A DNA stretch of 5,911 bases from an uncultured Collinsella sp. GTDB lineage: Bacteria > Actinomycetota > Coriobacteriia > Coriobacteriales > Coriobacteriaceae. Where the stretch lies: assembly GCA_900553165.1 (NCBI GenBank), contig USCN01000084.1, positions 1 to 5,911 of the forward strand. The letters run 5' to 3'. The notes under the pieces were generated by a model. That model saw nothing but the letters and a program-made list of their open reading frames with translations. It did not search any database and was not told the origin of the DNA. The translations under genes and the position numbers were made by a program. Below are positions 1-5,911 of this stretch, one piece after another (positions within the stretch are counted from its first letter, which is position 1; each line of letters begins with the position of its first letter).

Positions 1-51
1 CTCGGCCAGCGCCTCGCGCATGAACTTCTCGTCGATTTCGGTGATCGTCAT
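1..51 (-). CDS. tadA: tRNA adenosine deaminase TadA, N-terminal fragment (probable)
   Basis: Only the first 17 codons lie in the window; the gene continues past the left edge. The translation is MTITEIDEKFMREALAE. A D/E-x-F-M-R-E-A-L run directly after the start is typical of TadA-type nucleoside deaminases, which convert the wobble adenosine of tRNA-Arg(ACG) to inosine in the cytoplasm. The zinc-binding HAE and PCxxC motifs would lie outside the window, so the enzyme class cannot be confirmed here. The ATG is well supported: a GGAAGG Shine-Dalgarno sequence (plus-strand 58-63) sits 6 nt upstream. The gene is divergent from the tRNA-Ser beside it, a neighbourhood that also suits a translation-related gene. 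Other cytosine or guanine deaminases of the same fold remain possible. Confidence 0.55.
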   Translation of the reverse strand, partial: MTITEIDEKFMREALAE

Positions 52-86
52 CGTTCGCCTTCCCTGTTGCAAATTCAAAACGATGC

Positions 87-92
87 TATCAT
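87..92 (+). promoter_or_regulatory. Candidate -10 box for tRNA-Ser
   Basis: TATCAT lies 10 bases before the first base of the tRNA, the right distance for a start of transcription close to the mature 5' end. No good -35 hexamer is present at 16-18 bp spacing: TTGCAA at 67-72 is only 14 bp away. The call therefore rests on the -10 match and position. Confidence 0.35.
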
Positions 93-102
93 TACGACTC
101 AC

Positions 103-192
103 GGAGAGATGGCAGAGCGGTTGAATGCGGCGGTCTTGAAAACCGTTGAGCGCGAGAGCGTTCCGGGGGTTCGAATCCCCCTCTCTCCGCCA
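103..192 (+). tRNA. tRNA-Ser (anticodon UGA)
   Basis: A complete class II tRNA is visible. The 7-bp acceptor stem is 103-109 paired with 182-188, followed by discriminator G189 and an encoded CCA at 190-192. The anticodon stem is 130-134/142-146, with loop CTTGAAA and anticodon TGA at 137-139, which reads UCA and related serine codons. The long variable arm characteristic of tRNA-Ser pairs 148-152 with 159-163. The T arm is 165-169/177-181 around TTCGAAT. The gene ends 3 bases from the stop codon of the convergent tetR gene, and no U-tract terminator follows it. Confidence 0.97.
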
Positions 193-195
193 CTT

Positions 196-780
196 CTAGT
201 GATGCACCGGTGTCATGGTCCGCTCAAACAGCGCATCGACCACGTCGGCTATCTCAGGTCGACGCTCAAGATCGTGACCCGACTCCCACCATATCGTGAA
301 AAGTCGAATAATACCGCCGGCGACAAACTCAGACGTCGTCTCGAGTGACACGGGGGCCAGGGCATCCTCGGCAAGCACGTTCATCACACGCTCGCGGATG
401 GAGTGGGCAATGCGGTCGCAAATAACGTTGGTCAACATGCCCGACATGCTGCTTGCCAAAATGTTATCCATGAGCCGCTCGTGCGCCAGAATCAAATCCA
501 TGGCATCGTCCAAAATCGCGTGCCGAAGCGCGCGCACGTCCTCGGCAGACACCGCGCCGGCCTCATCGGGCTGTTTTTGCGGCAAGCCCGACATGAGCTC
601 ATCGATATAAAAGGCGAAGTAATCGTTTTTATCGCGAAAGTGCTTATAGAACGTCGTGCGACGAATCATGGCCCGGTCGCAAAGCATAGCAACCGTCAAA
701 TCCTCAAACCGATACTCTTCCAAAAGCTCGGTAAAGGCATCGAACAGGGCACGATAGGTTTTCTTGATGCGAAGGTCCAT
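196..780 (-). CDS. TetR/AcrR-family transcriptional regulator
   Basis: This predicted cytoplasmic DNA-binding repressor has 194 residues when started at the ATG at 780. Residues 1-50 form the TetR N-terminal domain: MDLRIKKTYRALFDAF is helix 1, and LTVAMLCDRAMIRRTTFYKHFRDK (about 28-51) is the helix-turn-helix with the hallmark T-T-F-Y-K-H-F. The C-terminal half contains FVAGGIIRLFTIWWESG (about 156-172), the pattern of the TetR C-terminal domain found in DhaS-like regulators with the sequence K-W-W-x-x-G. The ligand cannot be predicted. A second in-frame ATG at 792 (MAIR-) is possible, but a GAGG abuts it directly, too close to act as its ribosome site; that GAGG is 12 nt from the 780 start, so neither site is ideal. 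The gene is divergent from lemA and about 210 bp from it. Control of lemA is therefore plausible but unproven. Confidence 0.85.
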   Translation of the reverse strand: MDLRIKKTYRALFDAFTELLEEYRFEDLTVAMLCDRAMIRRTTFYKHFRDKNDYFAFYIDELMSGLPQKQPDEAGAVSAEDVRALRHAILDDAMDLILAHERLMDNILASSMSGMLTNVICDRIAHSIRERVMNVLAEDALAPVSLETTSEFVAGGIIRLFTIWWESGHDLERRPEIADVVDALFERTMTPVHH

Positions 781-901
781 CCGTATCGCCATCCTCAGGG
801 CAAAGACAACACTCGTCAATCTGTCGCATATCTTACACCTGTACCTCGCGCGCTTTGCCCCGGTGCCCACCCCGCCGAAAACATAACGCTTGCCGGAAAG
901 T

Positions 902-930
902 TCGGCACGGCAAAACGTTGCGGGTATACT
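902..930 (+). promoter_or_regulatory. Candidate promoter of lemA
   Basis: TATACT at 925-930 matches the -10 consensus TATAAT at 5 of 6 positions. TCGGCA at 902-907 matches TTGACA at 4 of 6, with a 17-bp spacer. Transcription would begin near 937 and give a leader of about 55 nt ahead of the lemA start. An inverted repeat overlaps the -10 box and is listed separately. Confidence 0.45.
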
Positions 931-944
931 AGTAGCGTTATACC
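923..944. promoter_or_regulatory. Inverted repeat GGTATA-N10-TATACC, candidate operator
   Basis: GGTATA (923-928) and TATACC (939-944) form a perfect 6-bp inverted repeat separated by 10 bp. The left arm overlaps the lemA -10 box and the right arm lies just past the expected transcription start. A second small palindrome, TACTAGTA (927-934), lies inside it. TetR-family repressors bind inverted repeats in just this position in divergent promoter regions, so it could be the operator of the neighbouring regulator. Short inverted repeats occur by chance, so this is a suggestion only. Confidence 0.3.
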
Positions 945-991
945 AACGGCAGCTGGCGCATGCCGCCGCGGCCATTCGAAACGGAGACATC

Positions 992-1543
992 ATGATTACC
1001 GTCATCATCGGCATCGTTGTTGTCATTGTGATTGTCTGCGCCATCGCCGGCATCTACAACAACATGGTCACCAAGCGTAACCGCATTGATAACGCCTGGC
1101 AGAACATCGATACGCAGCTGCAGCGCCGCAACGACCTGATCCCCAACCTGGTCGAGACCGTCAAGGGCTACGCCAAGCACGAGCAGGAGACGCTCTCCGC
1201 CGTGATCAGCGCGCGTAACACCGCCGTCAAGGCCACCACGCCCGAGGCCAAGATGGAAGCCGACAACGTGCTGACCGGTGCGCTGCGTCAGCTCTTCGCC
1301 GTAGCCGAAGCCTACCCCGATCTTAAGGCAAACACCAACTTTACGCAGCTGCAGGCATCGCTCGAGGATACCGAGAACAAGATTAGCTACGCACGCCAGA
1401 GCTACAACGATTGCGTGCTCAGCTACAACAACGCCATTCAGACGTTCCCGGCTGTCATCTTTGCCGGCATCTTTCAGTTTAAGGAGCGCCAGGGCTTCGA
1501 GGCCGCCGAAGCAGCCCGCCAGGCCCCGACCGTCAAGTTCTAG
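992..1543 (+). CDS. lemA: LemA family membrane-anchored protein
   Basis: The product has 183 residues, the usual LemA length. Residues 2-22 are a strongly hydrophobic single membrane helix (ITVIIGIVVVIVIVCAIAGIY), leaving the rest as a soluble helical domain, as in other LemA proteins. The family signature follows: NRIDNAWQNIDTQLQRRNDLIPNLVETVKGYAKHE at about 30-64, and later YNDCVLSYNNAIQTFP near 144-160. The biochemical role of the family is not settled. Members often neighbour membrane TPM/DUF2207 proteins, but none is seen here. The ATG at 992 is chosen because GGAG at 983-986 sits 5 nt upstream and the membrane helix starts at once; an open stretch further upstream lacks these. Two stop codons in tandem (TAG TAG) end the gene. 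It is a single-gene unit, divergent from tetR and followed by its own terminator. Confidence 0.93.
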   Translation: MITVIIGIVVVIVIVCAIAGIYNNMVTKRNRIDNAWQNIDTQLQRRNDLIPNLVETVKGYAKHEQETLSAVISARNTAVKATTPEAKMEADNVLTGALRQLFAVAEAYPDLKANTNFTQLQASLEDTENKISYARQSYNDCVLSYNNAIQTFPAVIFAGIFQFKERQGFEAAEAARQAPTVKF

Positions 1544-1579
1544 TAGTTTGACAGCGCATCCTTAATCGGCCAAATGTAT

Positions 1580-1618
1580 AAACCGCCCCGTCGAGTGCAT
1601 ACTTCGACGGGGCGGTTT
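1580..1618 (+). terminator. Rho-independent terminator of lemA
   Basis: A perfect 15-bp GC-rich stem pairs 1580-1594 with 1604-1618 around a 9-base loop, followed by a pyrimidine tail CCTTTTT (1619-1625). It begins 36 bases past the lemA stop codon. The A-rich sequence before the stem is too interrupted for strong termination in the other direction. Confidence 0.9.
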
Positions 1619-2085
1619 CCTTTTTCGCAAAGGTCCCCCTCTAAGCGCCGTGCATTTTTAGGAATATTCAACATAACCAAGAGCTTCGGGCGCCACGATA
1701 AGTGCCAAAGACCGCGAATATCCCTGCAAATCAAACGCTGCCAGCCCATAACCCCGCCCATCATCCGTAGAAAACATCGAGAACTCCCGATTTTTTGCCC
1801 GAGGTCGGTATGCAGGGGCCTTCGATTGCAGAATACTCGCAAAAATGCACGTCGCCACCGCCCCCACATGGCGCGAAGCAAAGCAAAAGCGCAGCCTAAA
1901 AGGCCGCGCACCATCTTTATTCAGATTAATCATTGCCCGTTGTGACATCGCCGAACCCGCAGGGCAGAGAACAAGTTCCCTCCCGGCGCACTCCGCAGGA
2001 CGCAAGAAGCCCTCGCCGCACTCCACATTAGGCGCGAAGCGCACTTTAATCCCTTCAGCCCCAATCCCTGAAGACCGAGGACGAA
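1619..2085. other. Intergenic stretch without a confident gene
   Basis: Between the lemA terminator and the large palindrome I see no well-supported gene on either strand. Open frames exist on both strands, but they overlap one another and lack good ribosome sites. A small hairpin pairs CTTCAG (2053-2058) with CTGAAG (2068-2073). A 9-base direct repeat, CCGCAGGGC, occurs at 1957-1965 and again at 2221-2229, flanking the palindrome region. One weak minus-strand frame is listed separately. The stretch may be an extragenic repeat block or the remains of a decayed gene. Confidence 0.5.
1658..1933 (-). CDS. Possible small hypothetical protein (weak)
   Basis: This is an open frame of 91 codons beginning MINLNKDGARPFRLRFCF and ending ALGYVEYS. 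I recognise no family. Residues around 24-35 (HVGAVATCIFASIL) are mildly hydrophobic. The C-terminal half, containing NREFSMFSTDDGRGYGLAAFDLQGYSRSL, looks more protein-like than a chance frame. Against it: no Shine-Dalgarno sequence precedes the ATG at 1933 or the alternative at 1948, the third codon positions are less GC-rich than in the flanking genes, and a plus-strand frame overlaps it. It could be a decayed coding fragment or part of a dispersed repeat. Confidence 0.25.
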   Translation of the reverse strand: MINLNKDGARPFRLRFCFASRHVGAVATCIFASILQSKAPAYRPRAKNREFSMFSTDDGRGYGLAAFDLQGYSRSLALIVAPEALGYVEYS

Positions 2086-2212
2086 GGGACCCGATGGGTT
2101 TCCCTCTGAATGCATTCCGCAGCACGAAGCCCCCTTATCCGCAGCTCCGAAGGAGCAGGATAAGGGGGCTTCAAGTGCGAGGACGCATTCAGAGGGAAAC
2201 CCATCGGGTCCC
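2086..2212. repeat. 127-bp nested palindrome (28-bp and 15-bp perfect arms)
   Basis: The outer arms 2086-2113 and 2185-2212 are perfect 28-bp inverted repeats. Inside them 2126-2140 pairs perfectly with 2158-2172 (15 bp, rich in C/G runs). GCAC 2122-2125 pairs with GTGC 2175-2178 across a 2-base bulge. The apex 2144-2148/2152-2156 is a 5-bp stem with a GAA loop. The single strand can thus fold into one long, nearly continuous hairpin. It begins 23 bases beyond the ppc stop codon, so it would form the 3' end of the ppc transcript and may end transcription or protect the mRNA, although no U-tract follows. With only 71 bases between the outer arms it cannot encode a transposase. A non-autonomous or REP-like extragenic element is the likeliest class. 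Confidence 0.85.
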
Positions 2213-2235
2213 GGTGAGAGCCGCAGGGCTATCGA

Positions 2236-2763
2236 TTACCCCGTGTTTTGCAATCCTGCCGAAACGCCGGTCACAGTCGAAAGAATCAGGCTCATGTACT
2301 CGGCCTTCTTCTCCTCTGCCATCTCGTCCTGGTTCATACGCACCTCGCGAAGGGCGCGGACCTGGGCGATGGATAGGGCGTCGACATAGGGGTTACGCAC
2401 GCGGACGGCGCAGCCGAGCACGCGACGACGCTGCAGCGGCCACTCGTCACCGACGATAGCAAGGACCCACTTACGGGTGAGCTGCATCTCGGTAAAGACC
2501 TTCTCGGACAGATCCTGGCGATCGCCCAGGTGCAGATACATCTTGGCGATGCGCTGGTCGGTCTTGGCGATCGACATCTCGATGTTGTCGATAAAGGTGC
2601 GGAAGAACGGCCACTCCTGGTAGGCAGCCTTAAGCTGGTCCAGATCGCCAAACTGCTCGCAGGCGGTACCCAGGCCGTACCAGGCGGCCAGATTGATGCG
2701 CGCCTGGCTCCAGCTGAAGATCCACGGAATGGTACGCAGGTCGTCGAGCGACTTGGCACCCAA
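2236..2763 (-). pseudogene. ppc: C-terminal PEPC segment beyond the frameshift
   Basis: This frame of 175 codons holds the last fifth of PEPC, out of frame with the main part. It begins at an internal methionine/glycine (MGAKSLDDLRTIPWIFSW) and ends GVSAGLQNTG, the near-invariant PEPC C-terminus whose asparagine and glycine contribute to the active site and effector region. In-frame family sequence can be read further upstream as RPAKRGLGAKS, to about 2780, which shows that it is a displaced part of ppc and not an independent gene. No ribosome site precedes the 2763 ATG. A gene finder may annotate it as a separate small carboxylase. Confidence 0.85.
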
Positions 2764-4972
2764 ACCGCGCTTGGCGGGACGCGATCGGCAGCAGACCGAC
2801 CTCGGTCAGCGGCGTCACGGTCGAGAACCACGGTGTAAAGTCCTCGGTGTTCAGCAGGTCCAGATAGCGCTCGTGGCTTACGGCGTTGAGCTTCTCGGCC
2901 ATATCCCAGAACTTCTGCGTGGTCTCGGTGTTGGTCTTCTCGACGCTCGGGGCCGACTGCAAAAGCGTTGCGGCGGCAACGGACTCAACATGGCGCTGAG
3001 CCAGCGTGCGGTTGCCGTAACGGGCAAAGATGACCTCGCCCTGCTCGGTGAGCTTAAAGAAGCAGTTGACCGAACCCTTGGGCTGCGCCAGCACGGCCTT
3101 GTTGGCCGGACCGCCGCCACGGCCCACGGCACCGCCGCGACCGTGCATGAGCACCAGGTCGATATCGTTCTTCTCGGCCCACTTGGCAATGCGCTCCTGC
3201 GCGGAGTGCAGCGCGAGCATGGCCGTGGTAGGACCGGCATCCTTGGAGGAGTCGGAATAGCCCAGCATGACCTCCATGCGGCGGTTGGTCTGGGCAAGGC
3301 GCTTCTGCACCACGGGCAGCGTAAGCATCTGGTCGAGCACGTCGACGCAGCCCTCGAGGTCCTCGAGCTGCTCGAACAGCGGGATCACGTCGAGCTCGGG
3401 GACATCCTCCTCGTGTGCGAAGGACAGGTGGGCAAGCTCAAAGACGTCGGCCACATGCTGGGCACTCTTGGTGAACGAAATGATGTAGCGGTGCGCCATC
3501 TTCTTGCCGTAACGCTTTTGGATGGAGCCGATAGCGCGGAAGGTGTCGATGACCTCGCGCGTCATGGGCTGCAGGTCGCCATGGATACCGTTCTCGTGGA
3601 TATCCTTGAGGGCGCGGGCATGCACCACGGAGTGCTGACGGAACTCCATCTCGACCATATGGAAGCCGAAGGACTCGACCTGCCAGATGATGGTCTGGAC
3701 CGGGCCGTAGGCGGCACGGACGGCACCGCAGGCAGCCAGCGAGCGCTGGACGACGCGCAGGTCATCCAGGAACTCATCGGCGCTGTGATACATGGTGTCG
3801 GTGATACGGCGCACGGTGGCGTTGAGTCGGTCTGCCATGACGAGCATGACGGCGCGATGCGGCTCGTGCTCGGAGATCAGCTCGGCGCGGGCCGTGTACC
3901 GAGGGCTCATCTCGACCTGATGGTTCCACAGGTTGATGAGTTCAGCAGAAGGCTTGCTGTAGGTGGCCTCGAGCGTGAGGTTCCGGCCGATGCGGCGGCA
4001 CTTGTCCTCGAGCTTGAGCACCATATGGGTGAAGTACTTGGCGGCGACCTCACGGCTCACCTTGGCGGTGACGTTGGGGTTACCGTCGCGGTCGGAACCG
4101 ATCCAGCTGCCGGGATGGAAGAACGCCGGGCACACCGGCGGCACGAGGCCGGCCTTGTCTCCGAGGACCCAGTCGTCGAAACGACGGTAGACCTGCGGAA
4201 TGGTGTAGAACAGCGTGTTGTCGAAGATATCAAGAATGGTGTCGGCTTCCTCAACCGGAGTCGGCTTCTTCAGCGCGATCGGGGAGGTGCGGAACAGCGC
4301 GTCGATCTCGTTGAAGAGTCGACGGGAGTTTTCCTTCTTGTCCGAGCCGCCGAGCAGCTTATGCGCTTCGAGCAGCTGGGAGATGCGGCGGATCTTGCCT
4401 TCCACGGCCTTACGGCGGGCTTCGGTCGGATGCGCGGTGAACACCGGATGGAACTCGAGCTGGTCGAGCAGCTCCTTGGCCCTGGCCGGACCCATCTCGT
4501 TGATGAGCTGGTGGTAGGCGCAGGTCATTTCGTTCACCGGATCGACGGCCTGATCCTCATTCACGGCGGCCTCACGGCTGTGCAGTACGGAGACGCGGTA
4601 GTTCTCCTCGCACAGGTTGGCCAGATGGAAGTAGGTGGTGAAGGCGCGAGCCAGCAGTTGGGCGTCGTGGACATCCATCTTGTCGACGATGTCGACCACC
4701 TTCTGCAAGTCGTCCTGATCGGGATTCGTGTCGGTCAGAATGCCGGAGAAACGTTCGTCGCTGGCCTTCAGCGCATGTTCGCGCACTTCATCGAACTTGG
4801 CCAACAGGTTTTCATCGAACTCACCGAGCACCTCGCGAAGAATCTGCAGACACAGATCCATTTCCTCTTTGAGGGATGCGGGAAGATCACGCTCCTCAGG
4901 GCCCTTGGTGCCGGTGCCGGACGAGACGATAGCCGCGTCCGCAGGCGTGATCTGTTCGTTTTCAGTTGTCAT
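2236..4972 (-). CDS. ppc: Phosphoenolpyruvate carboxylase, frameshifted and mosaic
   Basis: PEPC adds bicarbonate to phosphoenolpyruvate to give oxaloacetate, the anaplerotic supply for aspartate-family amino acids and fermentative succinate. The frame from the ATG at 4972 shows VFTAHPTEARRK (178-189, catalytic His181), GSWIGSDRDGNPN (288-300), FGFHMVEMEFRQHS (435-448), GYSDSSKDAG (571-580) and HGRGGAVGRGGGP (610-622). The start is firm: AAGGAGG lies 4 nt upstream, at plus-strand 4977-4983. After residue 730 the protein becomes unrelated because 5 nt are missing near 2784; this upper frame ends at 2630. The family sequence resumes in another frame and ends at 2236 with the conserved C-terminal QNTG. 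Adding 5 nt gives 913 residues, normal for the family. As written the gene should be inactive, since the C-terminal lobe carries essential residues. Glu codon use changes sharply near residue 307; see the findings. Confidence 0.93.
2782..2786 (-). other. Site of 5-nt loss breaking the ppc frame
   Basis: On the minus strand the gene reads CTGCCGATCGCGTCCCGCC. PEPC proteins have LPIGSRPAKRG here, which requires for example CTGCCGATCGGCTCGCGTCCC. The window sequence equals that with five bases removed between two TCG triplets, the product expected from slippage or deletion between short direct repeats. Both flanking frames are intact family sequence. Confidence 0.85.
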
Positions 4973-4976
4973 CAGA

Positions 4977-4983
4977 CCTCCTT
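4977..4983 (-). promoter_or_regulatory. Ribosome binding site of ppc
   Basis: On the minus strand AAGGAGG precedes the 4972 ATG by 4 nt, a near-perfect Shine-Dalgarno match. It decides against the earlier in-frame ATG at 5087-5089, which would add 39 residues unlike any PEPC N-terminus. Confidence 0.85.
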
Positions 4984-5087
4984 CTCCAAACCATCGGGTT
5001 GCTCGGTCTGTCGGTCCTTCGCGGCACCTCCGCGATTGTTTTGGCCGTCTGTTGCGAGCCCACAGCTTGGTGGGTAAATGCTCGACC

Positions 5088-5093
5088 ATTGTA
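5088..5093 (-). promoter_or_regulatory. Candidate -10 box for ppc
   Basis: On the minus strand this reads TACAAT, 5 of 6 matches to TATAAT. Transcription would begin near 5081 and give a leader of about 110 nt. No convincing -35 hexamer is found at 16-18 bp, so an activator or a weak promoter is possible. Confidence 0.4.
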
Positions 5094-5153
5094 GGCGCGG
5101 CAAATCGACAGTTTGGTTACGGAAACGCCGGAATGGTTCGCATCGTGGACATT

Positions 5154-5193
5154 GAATGTCCGGAAAATGGGCATGTGGGAATGTTCGGAAAAT
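5154..5193. repeat. Two direct copies of GAATGTYCGGAAAAT between ppc and the exporter gene
   Basis: GAATGTCCGGAAAAT at 5154-5168 and GAATGTTCGGAAAAT at 5179-5193 match at 14 of 15 positions and are spaced 25 bp start to start. They lie in the divergent promoter region, 60-100 bases upstream of the probable ppc transcription start and about 35-70 bases ahead of the likely exporter start. A partial related string (GGAAACGCCGGAATG) lies at 5121-5135. Paired direct sites fit a regulator binding as a dimer or in tandem. If the exporter starts at 5173 instead, the second copy would be coding. Confidence 0.45.
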
Positions 5194-5226
5194 ATCCGAC
5201 CAGCCCACACGTTAGACCTGAATAGT

Positions 5227-5911
5227 GTGAGCGCACTACATGAACATGATGAGAACACCGAACGCGTTGACAGCAGCGCGAAGGCGGTCAGCAAATTCCA
5301 CACCCACTCCATTCCGCTCGATATGGAAGACATCGAACGCGATTGGGACAAGCCGGTAACCAAAGCCGGCATCGCGGCGAAAGCCAGCGTGATCGTCCGC
5401 GTCGGCATGCTTGACCTCGGCGCCGGAACAGGCAGCTTCCGCGTACGTGAAATGATGCACCGCATCGCCTATCCATTGGGCGTGCACGTGCGCGCCGACG
5501 TGAACCTCACCGACATCGAGGCCTCCTGCACGGACGGCAAGGACCGCATCACCGAAGTCGTCGACCTGCCGACCACCGGCGTCAACACCGAACGCATCTG
5601 GCTGCTCGAGCACTTCGCCGACTGGTTCAACGTCAACCTCGGCAAAGGCTCTATGTACCACAGCCAATCCGACGTTTCCGAAGGGCTGATGCAGCATCTC
5701 GACAAGCGCGACGCCTCGCAGGTGTCGGCCGAACTGTCCAAGCAGCTCAAGGAACGGCAGAAGGCCGAGCAGAACCAGGAAGGTTCCGACGATCCCGTGC
5801 TCGACGCGCTGGAAATGGTCACGGAACGCGCGCAGGAAGGCGATTCCACCGCACGTCCGCTGCACATGCGCGATATCGAGGCGGCGGCCGCGGCCGGACG
5901 TAGCAATGGCG
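5227..5911 (+). CDS. ThrE-type threonine/serine exporter, N-terminal part
   Basis: The gene runs off the right edge; about 228 codons are visible. From about residue 45 the sequence AAKASVIVRVGMLDLGAGTGSFRVREMMHRIAYPLGVHVRADVNLTDIEAS, followed by TTGVNTERIWLLEHFADWFNVN, matches the start of the ThrE/DUF1212 domain: an LG-x-GA-x-x-x-R-V core and an N-x-x-R-I/L segment. Family members are multi-spanning inner-membrane exporters of threonine and serine; the membrane helices would lie beyond the window. Residues about 165-228 are charged and low in hydrophobicity, with K/E/Q-rich runs and A-rich patches, suggesting a flexible cytoplasmic insert. The start is uncertain: GTG 5227 lies nearest the domain but lacks a ribosome site (leaderless translation is possible), while ATG 5173 or 5167 are in-frame alternatives and the frame is open from 5095. 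It is divergent from ppc, whose oxaloacetate feeds threonine synthesis. Confidence 0.8.
   Translation, partial: MSALHEHDENTERVDSSAKAVSKFHTHSIPLDMEDIERDWDKPVTKAGIAAKASVIVRVGMLDLGAGTGSFRVREMMHRIAYPLGVHVRADVNLTDIEASCTDGKDRITEVVDLPTTGVNTERIWLLEHFADWFNVNLGKGSMYHSQSDVSEGLMQHLDKRDASQVSAELSKQLKERQKAEQNQEGSDDPVLDALEMVTERAQEGDSTARPLHMRDIEAAAAAGRSNG

Noticed and set aside
793..1053. Upstream extension of the TetR frame to an ATG at 1053
   Set aside because: The added 91 residues are Met/Thr-rich and Cys/Ala-rich, overlap lemA, and precede the normal TetR N-terminal helix. The start near 780 fits the family length.
403..1080. 225-codon plus-strand frame across tetR and the lemA promoter
   Set aside because: It overlaps the well-supported TetR gene on the other strand and ends in low-complexity His/Arg/Cys sequence.
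2086..2212. Insertion sequence with terminal inverted repeats
   Set aside because: Only 71 bases separate the outer arms, with no transposase and no clean flanking target duplication, so it is kept as a repeat of unknown type.
1540..2459. Other overlapping open frames in the 1540-2460 region
   Set aside because: They have no ribosome sites and no recognisable domains. They cross the terminator, the palindrome or the 3' end of ppc, and overlap each other on both strands.
2693..5077. 794-codon plus-strand open frame
   Set aside because: It lies exactly antisense to ppc, whose protein shows all PEPC motifs. The antisense frame has a biased, repetitive composition with no recognisable domain and no ribosome site. 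It is a shadow created by high-GC codon use.
5236..5865. 209-codon minus-strand frame opposite the exporter gene
   Set aside because: The plus strand gives clear ThrE-domain sequence with consistent codon use. The minus frame shows no family features.

Overview
The window reads as high-GC Actinomycetota (gut Coriobacteriia/Bifidobacterium type) chromosomal DNA with housekeeping genes. It holds no CRISPR array, phage gene, transposase or obvious defence system. I did not find a convincing new multi-gene system. The most unusual features are a mosaic, frameshifted phosphoenolpyruvate carboxylase gene and a large nested inverted repeat.

Left part (1-1620): the first 17 codons of a probable tRNA adenosine deaminase (tadA) run off the left edge on the minus strand. 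Next come tRNA-Ser(UGA) on the plus strand, a TetR-family regulator on the minus strand, and divergently from it lemA (membrane-anchored LemA-family protein) on the plus strand, closed by a strong rho-independent terminator at 1580-1618. The roughly 200 bp between tetR and lemA contain a -10-like box overlapped by a small inverted repeat, so the TetR protein may control lemA and itself.

Middle part (1619-2235): about 600 bases with no confident gene. They hold one weak minus-strand reading frame and, at 2086-2212, a 127-bp nested palindrome with perfect 28-bp and 15-bp arms. The palindrome starts 23 bases past the end of the carboxylase gene.

Right part (2236-5911): ppc on the minus strand lacks 5 nt near 2784, which splits it into two frames. 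Restoring 5 nt gives a 913-residue protein. A divergent, right-truncated gene for a ThrE-type threonine/serine exporter follows, with a roughly 250-bp shared promoter region carrying a 15-bp direct repeat.

The two halves do not look as if they come from one genome. In ppc residues 1-307, 13 of 27 Glu codons are GAA. In residues 308-913, only 1 of about 48 is GAA. The exporter gene uses GAA in 16 of 21. From memory of the family (not searched), the N-terminal third and the ppc/exporter neighbourhood resemble Bifidobacterium, while the rest of ppc and the left part resemble Collinsella-like Coriobacteriia. The simplest explanations are a metagenomic assembly chimera at a conserved ppc segment near 4050-4250, or a real recombination there.
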